64,000 nt of DNA, taken from Bacteriovoracaceae bacterium (GTDB lineage Bacteria; Bdellovibrionota; Bacteriovoracia; Bacteriovoracales; Bacteriovoracaceae). This document shows, piece after piece, positions 8,436-17,471 of this stretch. The position numbers and the translations under genes are program-made. The stretch is taken from contig JAIPEG010000003.1 of NCBI GenBank assembly GCA_021737405.1, forward strand, positions 1 to 64,000, read 5' to 3'. The number at the start of each line of letters is the position of its first letter. Position 1 is the stretch's first letter. The notes beneath the pieces were generated by a model, which was given only the letters and a program-made list of their open reading frames with translations, was not told where the DNA came from and did not search any database.

Positions 8436-10631
8436 TTGTCGTTTTTGACCAATTCTTCTCTGAAAATGGCACTAAAAACTTCTAAAATACCGATAATATT
8501 GAAGATGTTTAGGCAAATTTTTTTAATATTTTTCATTTTTCCGTTAGTAACCAATGCCTCTATTGGTGAATCCTGTGGCGATTATAATTGGCTTAAAAAC
8601 AATTCTCAGAATCAGGACCTTCTTCTACTTCAATCCCAAGTGACGGCCTTAAAATTAGCTTCTTTGATTGAGATTCATCAAGGGGCTGAAAATAATGACG
8701 AAAGAGAGAAATCCATCGCTTTTCTTAGTAAGATTGGCTCCCCTTTAACAGACACTCATCCTATTTTAAAAACTTTTAAAGATCATAAATATCATGACCA
8801 ATTAAGAGAGCTCATCAATGAGTCTCAATTGAGTCTAAAAAGTGGAAAGCTAAGTATCAGTTACCAAAATATGCCTATCTTACTCATGGCCTATGAGATG
8901 AGCACCGAGAGCAATATTTTTAATAATAAAGATTTTGCCATAGCTACTTTTTGGCAAGATTTAAATCCCAATGAAAATCTCGTAAACCCAATTTTAGAAC
9001 AATTAATCGAAGTCTATTATGAACTTAATCGAAAAGAGCGAGAAAAACTTTATCATAAACTCGCCCCCTTATTAGAAGAGAGGTGGCAACAAGTCATAGA
9101 GGCAGTACAAGAATCTGGTTGTGAAAATCAGAGCACCCAACAATTGGCTTACTCGATCAACTGTGGTTCTGAATCTGAGAAAATATTTGAAAGTATGGCA
9201 ATTCCCTTTGAGGAGGTTTCACTTGAAGTCATGGATATTTTAAATTTTGATTTAAGAAATCAGTTTACCGCTTTCTCTCGTGAAAATCTTGAATGGCGAT
9301 TACATCCTCCACCACGAGAAGCCAATTTAACAAATGGTCATTCAGACGTTATAAGAACATTTTCTGGAGTTGATTTCAAAGAATATCGAAATCAAAAAAG
9401 TTGGTATCGAGAAATTTCAAATCGTGATAATTTAAGTTTCTTACAAACTTTTAAAAGCCTTGAAGCAAGAGGCCCATATCTTGTCTTAGATAAAAGTAAA
9501 GATCGTATTTTTCTTTATGAATCTGACGGTACGTTAAAAGGTAGTATTGATGCGGGCCTTGGTACAAGAACCGATCAGAGGGCCGATACCAATATGCCTG
9601 AACCAAGAGGAGCAGGTGCGGGTATTTATGAACTTATGAGTGTGGATGCGTCCCTACTAACATTAACTGACCAGAGATCTCGTGCTCAACTTCTTGAGAC
9701 CTTAGAAAATGGAGTGGATTGTTTTTCAGGCTCTTGTACTCAAATCGTTGGTAATTTAGAGGCACTATTAAAAAGGCATCTCATTACCCTCCCCCTGCCT
9801 TTTTATATCCTCCCTCAGGACGAAGGACTCGAATTTACCGTTAAAAATGACCAGCTCTCATTTACAACTTATCAAAAACTAGATGACTACTTTTCCTATA
9901 ATTTCACTCCTCGCCAAACAGAGGCCAAGGAAACTAGGTTCACGATAGAAAATGGTGAAAACGATACACCCTTTGCAAGAGAGTTTTTGGCGGCTTTGTC
10001 ACAGGAAAAACAAAAAATCATGGACCTCTATGGACTTGATAATGATGAGTACAATGAGTTAGCAATCCTGGCCTTTGGAATTCTTGGTCAAGAGAGCCAG
10101 TTTGGTTCCCATTGGCGCTATCATATAAAAGAGAGTTTTCCTGGTGGTGTTGCTTACCTTAAAAACTATAAGAGAATCTTTTCAAATTTTGGAAAGGATC
10201 GCCAAAGAGATGGATTTTGGTCAGCAGTTGGTGGCCTTGTTAAGGATTCATGGAATAATGAAATTGGTTTTTTAACAGGAGGCTTATCGACTCATGAAAA
10301 TAGTAGAGGCCCGACTCAAATTAAAAATGTTCCCGACCTCATAGAACAAACCTATAATGTCACAAAGGACAATATATCCGAGCCTAAGAACGCCGCCGTT
10401 GCCACCTTGGGGTTCTTGGCACAAAGCTTGGAAGAGTTAAAAAGCAAAGAGAAGTTTCACCCGGCCATTAATGGAAAAAACCGCTTCGAGTATCTTCATT
10501 ACATTTACATGGGACTCTCTGGTGAAATTATCAACGCAACGGCCACACCAGAGAAGAATATTTACTACAATAATGTTTTGCGTTATTCGGATTCATTAAA
10601 AATTTGGGAAAGTTTGACCAACTCCCAGTAA
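8436..10631 (+). CDS. Large exported protein with L,D-transpeptidase-like and lytic-transglycosylase-like regions
   Basis: A 731-residue exported protein. N-terminal residues 25-43 (FRQIFLIFFIFPLVTNASIG) look like a signal peptide. The middle (about 345-480) begins with PYLVLDKSKDRIFLYESDG and GAGIYELMS, the strand pattern of YkuD-type L,D-transpeptidases, but the usual catalytic HxnS(H/R)GC motif is not visible. The C-terminal region (about 540-725) resembles SLT-type lytic transglycosylases: GILGQESQFGS with Glu553 as the candidate catalytic acid and GPTQIKNVP in place of the G-LMQI-P motif. It probably acts on or binds peptidoglycan. The start is TTG at 8436 with AAAGGGG five nt upstream; ATG at 8466 is an alternative. 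Confidence 0.6.
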   Translation: MSFLTNSSLKMALKTSKIPIILKMFRQIFLIFFIFPLVTNASIGESCGDYNWLKNNSQNQDLLLLQSQVTALKLASLIEIHQGAENNDEREKSIAFLSKIGSPLTDTHPILKTFKDHKYHDQLRELINESQLSLKSGKLSISYQNMPILLMAYEMSTESNIFNNKDFAIATFWQDLNPNENLVNPILEQLIEVYYELNRKEREKLYHKLAPLLEERWQQVIEAVQESGCENQSTQQLAYSINCGSESEKIFESMAIPFEEVSLEVMDILNFDLRNQFTAFSRENLEWRLHPPPREANLTNGHSDVIRTFSGVDFKEYRNQKSWYREISNRDNLSFLQTFKSLEARGPYLVLDKSKDRIFLYESDGTLKGSIDAGLGTRTDQRADTNMPEPRGAGAGIYELMSVDASLLTLTDQRSRAQLLETLENGVDCFSGSCTQIVGNLEALLKRHLITLPLPFYILPQDEGLEFTVKNDQLSFTTYQKLDDYFSYNFTPRQTEAKETRFTIENGENDTPFAREFLAALSQEKQKIMDLYGLDNDEYNELAILAFGILGQESQFGSHWRYHIKESFPGGVAYLKNYKRIFSNFGKDRQRDGFWSAVGGLVKDSWNNEIGFLTGGLSTHENSRGPTQIKNVPDLIEQTYNVTKDNISEPKNAAVATLGFLAQSLEELKSKEKFHPAINGKNRFEYLHYIYMGLSGEIINATATPEKNIYYNNVLRYSDSLKIWESLTNSQ

Positions 10632-10675
10632 AAATCTATAAATTCCCTTCTTAAATTAATTGAAGGAGTCGGCCA

Positions 10676-11377
10676 GTGAAATCTTTTTTATTGATTCTTA
10701 TTTTCGTATTTTTAAACCTATCTGCTTTCGCACAATTTTCCCATGAATCAGAACTAGGTGTTGTTGTCACAGGCGGTAACACTGAAATGGAAGTTTATAA
10801 TGGTAAAGTGACCAATAAATACCAAAGAGACACCAACACTTTTACCCTTGGTGGCCACTATACTTATGGGACTAGTTTTGGTGTAGAAAATTCAAGAAAT
10901 TGGGACGTCAATGCTAAGGCCAAACACGACCTTACTCAAAAGGTTGGTATCTTCCTTGGTAGTATTTTAGAAGCTGACGAATTTGCTGGAATTCAATCAA
11001 GGATAAATGTCGATGTCGGTGGAACTTACCAGTTCTTAAAAACAGAGAAGTCCCAAATAAACACTGAACTTGGCTATCGTTACCGTCGTGAGAAAAACCT
11101 TGCTGGAACAACTTTAAGCCAAAGCCAAGGCCGATTATATGTTGAAGGAAAAAGAAGTCCTTCAAAAGATCTAAGCATGAAGTTATGGGCCGAGTACCTA
11201 CCAAACTTCACAAAAAGTGAAGACTGGCAGCTAAATTTTGAGCCTAGCTTTCAATTTAACCTAAATTCAACTTTGGCACTAAAGTGGGGCTACCTAGGAC
11301 GTTATGATAATGACCCCGTTCCTGGTAACAAGAAGTTTGATTTCTTATACGTAACTTCTCTACTCGCTAAATTTTAA
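10676..11377 (+). CDS. DUF481 family outer-membrane beta-barrel
   Basis: A 233-residue protein with a signal peptide (MKSFLLILIFVFLNLSAFA), alternating amphipathic strands and a terminal Phe, as expected of an outer-membrane barrel. Opening strands such as HESELGVVVTGGNTEMEVYNG match the DUF481/YdiY family (putative salt-induced outer-membrane proteins). GTG at 10676 follows GAAGGAG. It lies 44 bp after the cell-wall enzyme gene on the same strand and may be cotranscribed. The 3' end overlaps the convergent gene by 18 bp. Confidence 0.75.
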   Translation: MKSFLLILIFVFLNLSAFAQFSHESELGVVVTGGNTEMEVYNGKVTNKYQRDTNTFTLGGHYTYGTSFGVENSRNWDVNAKAKHDLTQKVGIFLGSILEADEFAGIQSRINVDVGGTYQFLKTEKSQINTELGYRYRREKNLAGTTLSQSQGRLYVEGKRSPSKDLSMKLWAEYLPNFTKSEDWQLNFEPSFQFNLNSTLALKWGYLGRYDNDPVPGNKKFDFLYVTSLLAKF

Positions 11378-11839
11378 ATTATTACTTAATTGCCCTGTTA
11401 AACTTTTAGGGACCTGAGAAACAAAGGCATCTTGGGTCCTAAGAGCGATCGCCACGAATTTCTCTTGATAAAGGCATACATAATATCCCTTTTGAAAATT
11501 TGGCCCTGCCTCGATTTGAATAGTTTCCCTCTTTAAGAGGCTTTCAGCCTGCGCGCTTGTTACTTCAATCAGACCTTTACTCATATGTTTTAAAAATACT
11601 TGAACAAAGCTTCTGGTAATTTTGTAGGGATAGTTTTTGCCACTTAAGATGCGCAAACCAAAACTTTCGGCCTGGCTTAAATCGATTTGATTCTCAATCC
11701 CCTTGTTTACAAGCCACAAACCTTCCTTTCTCTTGTAAAGAGAATAATAAATCCATACTTCTTTCTCTATTCCATAGCGGTCAAAACAGTAATTTTGAAT
11801 GAGTTGGAATTCATTATCGTTTAATAAATTTGGCAACAT
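11360..11839 (-). CDS. PUA-like C-terminal module of an RsmF-type methyltransferase, encoded separately
   Basis: A 159-residue protein resembling the C-terminal domains of RsmF/NOP2-type rRNA methyltransferases: FGLRILSGKNYPYKITRSFVQVF, SAQAESLLKRETI and GYYVCLYQEKFVAIAL follow the order of the family's linker and PUA-like domain. It starts 26 bp inside the end of the catalytic gene, in the +1 frame, with only a weak ATAGG before the ATG, so it is probably translated by coupling. It may bind RNA and assist the methyltransferase. Alternatively, the two genes result from a frameshift in a once continuous gene. Confidence 0.6.
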   Translation of the reverse strand: MLPNLLNDNEFQLIQNYCFDRYGIEKEVWIYYSLYKRKEGLWLVNKGIENQIDLSQAESFGLRILSGKNYPYKITRSFVQVFLKHMSKGLIEVTSAQAESLLKRETIQIEAGPNFQKGYYVCLYQEKFVAIALRTQDAFVSQVPKSLTGQLSNNLKFSE

Positions 11840-12761
11840 AAAAACCTATTGAGTTAATAAAGTGAGGGTATAGTCTTGCCGTGAGCGCCATTTCTTCGCA
11901 ATAGGATTGACCATTGTATTGAGTAACGCCAGGACAAACGTCAAGATGAAAACCGAGTTCGATTGGGACAAGCGATAAATCCGAAAACTTTTGAAGTGCA
12001 TGCATAACCACTTCTTCATTCTCTTGTGGATCATAGGTACATGTGGAGTAAACGAGAGTTCCTCCCTTTTTTAATAATTTATAGCTCTTTTCAATCAACT
12101 CAATTTGTTCTTTATGAAGAGATTCTCTAAAATAGCGATTGTATTCAAGATAATTGTTTTTTCGCCTCTTACTGCCATTAATAACATCAGTTCTAAAGGT
12201 ACCCTCACTTGAGCATGGCCCATCTAGCAAAATACAATCGAAGCTTTCATTATTAAATGGTAAGTCCTGGCCTTTAAACGGATAAATAGCCGTATTAAAA
12301 GAAGCTAGCCTAGTAAGATTTCCCTTTAAAATTCTTCTTCTATTAAGATCTGGCTCCGTCGCAACGAGAGTCCCCTTATTCTCCATGATCCCACAAAGGT
12401 GAGTGGTCTTGCCTCCGGGCGCTGCACACATATCTAAAACCATGCTCCCAGGCCTTAGTGCTAAGGCAAGTGGTGCCATCAAACTACTTAGGGCCTGCAT
12501 GAAGTAAAGTCCTAAGTGATGGTCAATATCCCCACCCCAATTCTTACGAGGCCCTGGCACTTCAAAATAATCAAGCTCTAATATTGGTCGATTATAATCA
12601 CAATTCATCTTCTTTAGTTTTTCTTCAAGCCCATAAGGCAAGCAACTCAGTGGATTCTCTCTTAGCCCTATAGGAAAAGGTTTTTCAAGAGAACTTAAGA
12701 ATTCTGAAAAATTTGGGATAAGTTCGCGATAACGCTCACTAAAGAGTGGCCAGTCCATCAT
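11814..12761 (-). CDS. NOL1/NOP2/Sun family RNA (cytosine-5) methyltransferase, RsmF-like catalytic part
   Basis: A 315-residue SAM-dependent m5C RNA methyltransferase. The SAM-binding motif I is CAAPGGKTTHL, motif IV is LLDGPCSSEGTFR, and the catalytic cysteine motif VI is YSTCTYDPQENEE; the end GFYVAKFIKR closes the catalytic domain. The usual C-terminal PUA-like part is in the overlapping downstream gene. The target is probably 16S rRNA, as for RsmB/RsmF relatives; the exact cytosine is not deducible. It starts with tandem ATG codons 11 nt after the beta-barrel gene, with no ribosome binding site. Confidence 0.85.
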   Translation of the reverse strand: MMDWPLFSERYRELIPNFSEFLSSLEKPFPIGLRENPLSCLPYGLEEKLKKMNCDYNRPILELDYFEVPGPRKNWGGDIDHHLGLYFMQALSSLMAPLALALRPGSMVLDMCAAPGGKTTHLCGIMENKGTLVATEPDLNRRRILKGNLTRLASFNTAIYPFKGQDLPFNNESFDCILLDGPCSSEGTFRTDVINGSKRRKNNYLEYNRYFRESLHKEQIELIEKSYKLLKKGGTLVYSTCTYDPQENEEVVMHALQKFSDLSLVPIELGFHLDVCPGVTQYNGQSYCEEMALTARLYPHFINSIGFYVAKFIKR

Positions 12762-12772
12762 TTATTAAAAAC

Positions 12773-13405
12773 TTAGAAAAAGCGAAAGTCTAGTGCAAAC
12801 AAGATTTGATTTGTTACGCGAGAATTTCCTTCACTAAGAGTATAGGCCGTCTCTGTTGTCGCCCCGCTGGCCTTAACACCAACCTCTTTTTGGCTTAAAC
12901 TTCTTCGACTAAGACGTGCTCCGATTGCAACTCTCCTTCCTAAAGGAAAGGAGTAGCCTAGGTTGATCTCATAACCACTTGAGTCTCTATATTCATACTC
13001 TGTTGTGACACCTGCGCTCAACTCTTCTCGAGATTCACGTGCACCTAAATAATAGAAGAATGTTAATGACCATCGTGACCAATCATAACCAATCGCAGGT
13101 CCATGAAAGATGATGGTGCTAGAATTTGTTGTAACAGCTGAGCCACTTGTCTCTTCTTTAGTGATCACCATTGATCCAAAGCCATAACCAAACTTAAGGC
13201 CACTTGGTAAGCGATTAAAAGCATCCAGTCGATAGGTTAAAGTTGTTTCAGACGTCTCAGTACCCGTAAGAGTTCCGCCACTACTTGAGGTACCAGAGCC
13301 AGTATTGCTTGAACTAGGGTCATAGAAGACACTTGTTAAAAGCTGGAGGTCGGCCCAAGCGCTATAAGTCATCAGGAATAGAGAAATCGTGATTAAGCGT
13401 TTCAT
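12773..13405 (-). CDS. Predicted outer-membrane beta-barrel protein
   Basis: A 210-residue protein with a signal peptide (MKRLITISLFLMTYSAWA), alternating aromatic strands and a C-terminal Phe-Phe, typical of a small outer-membrane barrel. After the signal comes a low-complexity Ser/Gly/Thr stretch (about 30-55), probably a surface or periplasmic loop. There is no family beyond a general OMP beta-barrel. It lies 11 bp upstream of the methyltransferase gene on the same strand. Confidence 0.65.
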   Translation of the reverse strand: MKRLITISLFLMTYSAWADLQLLTSVFYDPSSSNTGSGTSSSGGTLTGTETSETTLTYRLDAFNRLPSGLKFGYGFGSMVITKEETSGSAVTTNSSTIIFHGPAIGYDWSRWSLTFFYYLGARESREELSAGVTTEYEYRDSSGYEINLGYSFPLGRRVAIGARLSRRSLSQKEVGVKASGATTETAYTLSEGNSRVTNQILFALDFRFF

Positions 13406-13504
13406 CAGTTAGGATTGTATCAAAAAAAACTAGATTTTATTTGGAGGCATTCTATTCCCGATTTTTCCGATCAAGAAAAAGAATGCTCGCTTTATTCCTC
13501 TTAA

Positions 13505-14329
13505 TTAAGAGTGAGGAATTGAAGTTTTAAAAGAGATCTCACTTTGTGGATAAGGAAAGCTGATGCCCGACTTATCAAACTCTTTCTTTATTCCTTCAAG
13601 AGAGTCATGGTAAACGGCCCAATAATCTTCTTTTTTAACCCATGCCCGCAATGTGATATCAACAGAACTAGCACCTAGCGCACTCACGCGCACAAATGGT
13701 GCTGGGTCTTTTAAAACTCTCTCATCAATAGAGATGAAGTCGCTAATCAAGCTCTTTGCAACTTCAAAATCATCTTCATATGAAATACCAAAGACAATAT
13801 CCACTCTCCTATTTAGTTGAGTAGTGTAGTTAATGATGGCCCCATTTGCTAAGATTGAGTTTGGTAAAACGATGGTTTTATTATCTCCAGTCGTTAAAAT
13901 GGTAGAGAAGATTTGAATTTCTTTTACAGTTCCCGTAATGGACCCCGACTCAACTAAATCCCCCACCTTAAAAGGCCTAAAGATTAAGATGATCACTCCT
14001 CCAGCAAAATTACTAAGGGAGTCTCTAAGAGCAAGGCCAATGGCCAGGCCAGCAGCACCAAGAATCGCCACGAAACTTGTTGTTTTAATACCAACCATGC
14101 CTGCCAGTGAGATGATAAGCGCCACTTTTAAGAGACTATTTGTTAAACTTCCTAAAAAGGGAGTCAACGTCTTATCTGCCCCCTTCTTAACGAGGGTGCT
14201 TTTCAATATATTGACAGTGATATTAATAAGGATCCATCCAACGAAAAATATAAAAATGGTTCCAAGTAGCAAGGGAAGCTTTTCAATAATGATTGGTAAA
14301 ATTGAGCTTTTATAGAAAGATTCTTTCAC
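13505..14329 (-). CDS. Small-conductance mechanosensitive channel (MscS family)
   Basis: A 274-residue channel of about E. coli MscS length. Three N-terminal TM helices are followed by the pore helix with Gly/Ala packing (SFVAILGAAGLAIGLALRDSLSNFAGG) and the beta domain start FRPFKVGDLVE, then the cytoplasmic cage. It opens on hypo-osmotic shock to release solutes across the inner membrane. The start is GTG at 14329 with AAAGG six nt upstream. Confidence 0.92.
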   Translation of the reverse strand: MKESFYKSSILPIIIEKLPLLLGTIFIFFVGWILINITVNILKSTLVKKGADKTLTPFLGSLTNSLLKVALIISLAGMVGIKTTSFVAILGAAGLAIGLALRDSLSNFAGGVIILIFRPFKVGDLVESGSITGTVKEIQIFSTILTTGDNKTIVLPNSILANGAIINYTTQLNRRVDIVFGISYEDDFEVAKSLISDFISIDERVLKDPAPFVRVSALGASSVDITLRAWVKKEDYWAVYHDSLEGIKKEFDKSGISFPYPQSEISFKTSIPHS

Positions 14330-14403
14330 AATACGCCTTTGATTTTTTTTTACATTTAGGGATACCTAATAAGATTAAAAAATACCACTAGAATATCTTT
14401 GAT

Positions 14404-14607
14404 CTACCGAGAAAGAAAAGAGATGAGAAAGTATATTCCACCGAAGAAAAATAAAAAGCCAAAGATAAGCTCCCAGTTGGAGTCTTTTCCAACCCAAGAT
14501 CCTTGGTCTTTTCGACCCGAGAGAAGTCTCATGAGTTTTTCAGCAAAACGCTGACTCTCCTTTACTTCAGGACTCAATAAATCGTTCTTCTTTTTGAATA
14601 ATCCCAT
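14404..14607 (-). CDS. Small membrane protein of unknown function (67 aa)
   Basis: Charged, probably helical N-terminal half (KKKNDLLSPEVKESQRFAEKLMRLL) and a single C-terminal TM helix (residues 48-65), so likely tail-anchored with the N-terminus in the cytoplasm. No clear ribosome binding site is visible. Single gene between MscS and a small secreted protein. No family recognised. Confidence 0.5.
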   Translation of the reverse strand: MGLFKKKNDLLSPEVKESQRFAEKLMRLLSGRKDQGSWVGKDSNWELIFGFLFFFGGIYFLISFLSR

Positions 14608-14667
14608 AATAGAATAATGATAACATAAGGCCGGGACTTACCTTTTAATTAAATCACAGATCAAGAC

Positions 14668-14952
14668 CTATTTAGGAGTGGCCATACCTATGTCTGACTT
14701 ACTCTCTGGAGCGATCGCAGGAGAGCGGCTAACTTTCCCAGGATATCTCTCATCATTTAAAATTCTAGAGTCAATATTTTCTAAGGCATACTGATCCGTC
14801 GGTAAATCAGCTATTATAGGGGTTTCCCCATTCATAAGCTTTTGGTATTCAGTAAAGAGCGCAGACTCATGTGGCATCTTTTCAAGCTCTTCAGCATAGG
14901 TGTGTCCGATATTTATCAAGCATGACACTAGAATCAACAATAATGTTTTCAT
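14668..14952 (-). CDS. Small secreted protein of unknown function (94 aa)
   Basis: Signal peptide MKTLLLILVSCLINIGHTYA followed by a polar 70-residue mature part without cysteines. AGGAGAGA precedes the ATG. The 245-base stretch 14953-15197 beyond it holds the feoAB promoter region and nothing else that I recognise. Confidence 0.55.
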   Translation of the reverse strand: MKTLLLILVSCLINIGHTYAEELEKMPHESALFTEYQKLMNGETPIIADLPTDQYALENIDSRILNDERYPGKVSRSPAIAPESKSDIGMATPK

Positions 14953-15141
14953 TTCTCTCTCCTCATTTTGTAATTAACTAGGTGCACAAGTTATGCCAAT
15001 GAAGACTAAAACCATTCATTCTATTTTCAGCCAGTTACCCATATAAATTCGAAGCGAAACCTGTCACAAGGACAACAATGTTTAAATTTTAGACATTATG
15101 AAGAATTTACAAAGAGAACTAAATGGCCAGTTGAAATCATT

Positions 15142-15177
15142 TGTTTGACTATTCAAACACCTGTGATTACATATAGA
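15142..15177 (+). promoter_or_regulatory. feoAB promoter region with an 18-bp palindrome
   Basis: TGTTTGA (15142-15148) and TCAAACA (15153-15159) form a perfect 7-bp inverted repeat around CTAT. The repeat overlaps a -35-like TTGACT (15145-15150); weak -10 candidates TACATA (15168) and TATAGA (15172) follow. This looks like an operator before the iron transporter genes. It does not match the Fur box or the TTGAT-N4-ATCAA FNR site. Confidence 0.45.
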
Positions 15178-15197
15178 TATCTTTATAGGAAGTATTA

Positions 15198-15446
15198 ATG
15201 GTCGAAACATTGGCGCAATTAAAGACTGGGGATCAAGCGAAGTTATTAGACTTCACAAAGAATCCCTCTCTTCACTTTAAACTCTTAAGTTTAGGTGTCT
15301 TACCCGGTGATTTAATAAAAGTTCTCTCATGTGCTCCCTTTGGAGGACCAATTGTTGTCAAACACGGTGAAAGAACCACTTTCGCTATAAGAAAAGCGGA
15401 GGCCAAAGACGTTTCCATTGAATTACAAACCCCAGAGGCAAGATAG
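15198..15446 (+). CDS. feoA: Ferrous iron transport protein A
   Basis: An 82-residue SH3-like FeoA domain protein (LAQLKTGDQAKLLDF, LSLGVLPGDLIKVLS, FGGPIVVKHGERTTFAIRKAEA). It is a cytosolic partner of FeoB, thought to support GTP-driven Fe(II) uptake. Its stop codon directly abuts the feoB ATG (no spacer), so the two are cotranslated. AGGA lies seven nt before the ATG. Probably regulated through the palindrome upstream. Confidence 0.9.
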   Translation: MVETLAQLKTGDQAKLLDFTKNPSLHFKLLSLGVLPGDLIKVLSCAPFGGPIVVKHGERTTFAIRKAEAKDVSIELQTPEAR

Positions 15447-17471
15447 ATGAATGAAGTATTAGAGTCTCTGAGTGAAAGTATTGGTGAGAGTCACTTAGTA
15501 CAACTTCCCCTTATCGGTCTTCCAAACGCTGGAAAGTCCACGATATTTAATCTCCTAACAGGTGGCTTTCGAAAAGTATCAAACTACTCTGGAATAACAG
15601 TTGAAGCGGCACGAGGAGAACTCTTAACCAACAACCAAGAAAATGTAACCCAATATGAACTTATCGACCTCCCAGGAATATATAATTTAACACCAACTAG
15701 CTACGATGAAGGCGTAACCGTCTCCACTCTTTTAGAATTAGGGCCAAAGTACTCCTTTGAAAAAGCGATCATTCTACTTGATTGGCATAGGATTACACCA
15801 TCACTTGGAATGGCCTTAGGTGTCCTTAAGAGAATAGGTAAGAAAGCTATCATCATTATTAACAAAGACGATGATCAAGAAGTTACTCTTGAAGATAGAT
15901 CAAGGCTTCAAAGGGCGCTGGGCGTGCCAGTTTTAACCATTTCTGCACTTAATACCGACTTAAAAACTCTCGATCATTTTATCAGATTAGAACATCCAGT
16001 AGTCGAGGAAAACTCAATAGCGCCACTGCCCATAACACCTTTAAGCGCAAGCTATCTCCCATCTTCATTAAATGGTCACAAAAGTTTAAATATAATTCCA
16101 GGAAGCAGAGGAGAAGAAGCCGTTGCAAATGAGATAGACTCAAATCTCAAAGAAGCAAGAAGGATTCTAGGAGGACTCCAAACTTCAAATCATCAGAGAA
16201 GCATCCTTTCTGATAAAATAGACAAAATTGTTCTTCACCCCCTACTTGGTGGCATCATCTTCTTTGCCATTTTCTATCTCATCTTTAATGCAATCTATAG
16301 TTGGGCCGGTCCCATCATGGAGTTAACAGAACAAGTAGTGTTAATGACAGGACAGTGGGTTGGAGATTTTCTCCCTAATGGTCTTTTTAAAAGTCTCATT
16401 GTTGATGCTCTCTTTGGTGGTGTAGGTGGCGTTTTAATTTTCCTTCCCCAAATCATGATTCTTTTCTTCTTGTTAAGTCTTTTAGAACAATCAGGCTATA
16501 TTTCTCGTGCGGCCCTTATTTCAGATAAAGTCATGAGCTACTTTGGCCTAGGTGGAAAGGCCTTTCTTCCCTACATGTCTGGATATGCTTGTGCCATTCC
16601 TGGCATCATGGCCGCCAGAACAATTCCGAATCAAAAAGAGCGCTTGGCAACGATCATGACTCTTCCCTTGATCACTTGTTCTGCTCGTTTACCCGTCTAT
16701 ATACTCATCATTGGAACATTTGTTCCAAGCTATACAGTTTTTAAGGTCTTTAATACTCAAGCACTGTCTTTCTTCTTCCTGTATTTTTTGGGCTCATTTG
16801 CGGCGCTTATCATTGCAAAAATTTTAAGACTTAGTGCTTTTAAAGGTGATTCTTCAAGCTTCCTAATTGATCTACCTCAATACGAAATGCCCTCCTTTAA
16901 AGCGGCATTTAGGCAATCATGGCAAAAAGGTAGGAGTTTTCTTAGAAAGGCCGGAACCATAATATTGGCGCTCTCAGTCCTTATATGGTTGCTCTCGACC
17001 TTTCCAAGGCTATCTGAGGAAAAGGTACAGGGCCATACTCCTCAAGAGACAGCGGCCCTTCAGCTAGAGCACTCAATTCTTGGAAGAATGGGTCACACAA
17101 TTGAGCCCGTGATCCGTCCCCTTGGCATGAATTGGAAAATTGGAGTGGGTCTTTTGGTCTCTTTTGGAGCTAGAGAGCTCTTTGTGTCTGCAATGGGAAC
17201 TTTATATGCTCTTGGAGAAGTCGATGAAGAAAGTGAAGGTCTTCGGGCAAAATTGATGGCCGAAATTGACCCCATCACAAAGAAACCTGTCTTTGATTTA
17301 GCTACAGCTTGGTCGATTCTTTTCTTCTTTGTTTTTAGTCTGCAGTGCACTTCAACTCTTGCCATTTTAAAGAAGGAAACAGGAGGCTGGCGCATACCGA
17401 TCATAACGTTTACCTATATGTTAATATTGGCCTACAGCTCAAGCTTCTTGATCTACCACGCCCTATCCTAA
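15447..17471 (+). CDS. feoB: Ferrous iron transporter B
   Basis: A 674-residue Fe(II) permease. The N-terminal G domain has G1 GLPNAGKST (24-32), G3 DLPG, G4 NKDD and G5-like TISALN; a C-terminal multi-helix membrane part carries the conserved Gate segments (SGYACAIPGIMAARTIPNQKERLATIMTLPLITCSARLPVY and CTSTLAILKKETGGW). G4 reads NKDD instead of the more common NMxD. Imports Fe(II) across the inner membrane. The 3' end overlaps the convergent ATP-grasp gene by 4 bp. Confidence 0.95.
   Translation: MNEVLESLSESIGESHLVQLPLIGLPNAGKSTIFNLLTGGFRKVSNYSGITVEAARGELLTNNQENVTQYELIDLPGIYNLTPTSYDEGVTVSTLLELGPKYSFEKAIILLDWHRITPSLGMALGVLKRIGKKAIIIINKDDDQEVTLEDRSRLQRALGVPVLTISALNTDLKTLDHFIRLEHPVVEENSIAPLPITPLSASYLPSSLNGHKSLNIIPGSRGEEAVANEIDSNLKEARRILGGLQTSNHQRSILSDKIDKIVLHPLLGGIIFFAIFYLIFNAIYSWAGPIMELTEQVVLMTGQWVGDFLPNGLFKSLIVDALFGGVGGVLIFLPQIMILFFLLSLLEQSGYISRAALISDKVMSYFGLGGKAFLPYMSGYACAIPGIMAARTIPNQKERLATIMTLPLITCSARLPVYILIIGTFVPSYTVFKVFNTQALSFFFLYFLGSFAALIIAKILRLSAFKGDSSSFLIDLPQYEMPSFKAAFRQSWQKGRSFLRKAGTIILALSVLIWLLSTFPRLSEEKVQGHTPQETAALQLEHSILGRMGHTIEPVIRPLGMNWKIGVGLLVSFGARELFVSAMGTLYALGEVDEESEGLRAKLMAEIDPITKKPVFDLATAWSILFFFVFSLQCTSTLAILKKETGGWRIPIITFTYMLILAYSSSFLIYHALS

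Noticed and set aside
10932..11204. Minus-strand frame inside the DUF481 barrel gene
   Set aside because: Shadow of the barrel; no independent support.
13938..14315. 125-codon plus-strand frame in the MscS gene
   Set aside because: Composition is that of an antisense frame; MscS motifs are on the other strand.
15142..15159. Fur box or FNR site before feoAB
   Set aside because: The palindrome does not match GATAATGATAATCATTATC, nor TTGAT-N4-ATCAA; reported only as an unassigned operator.
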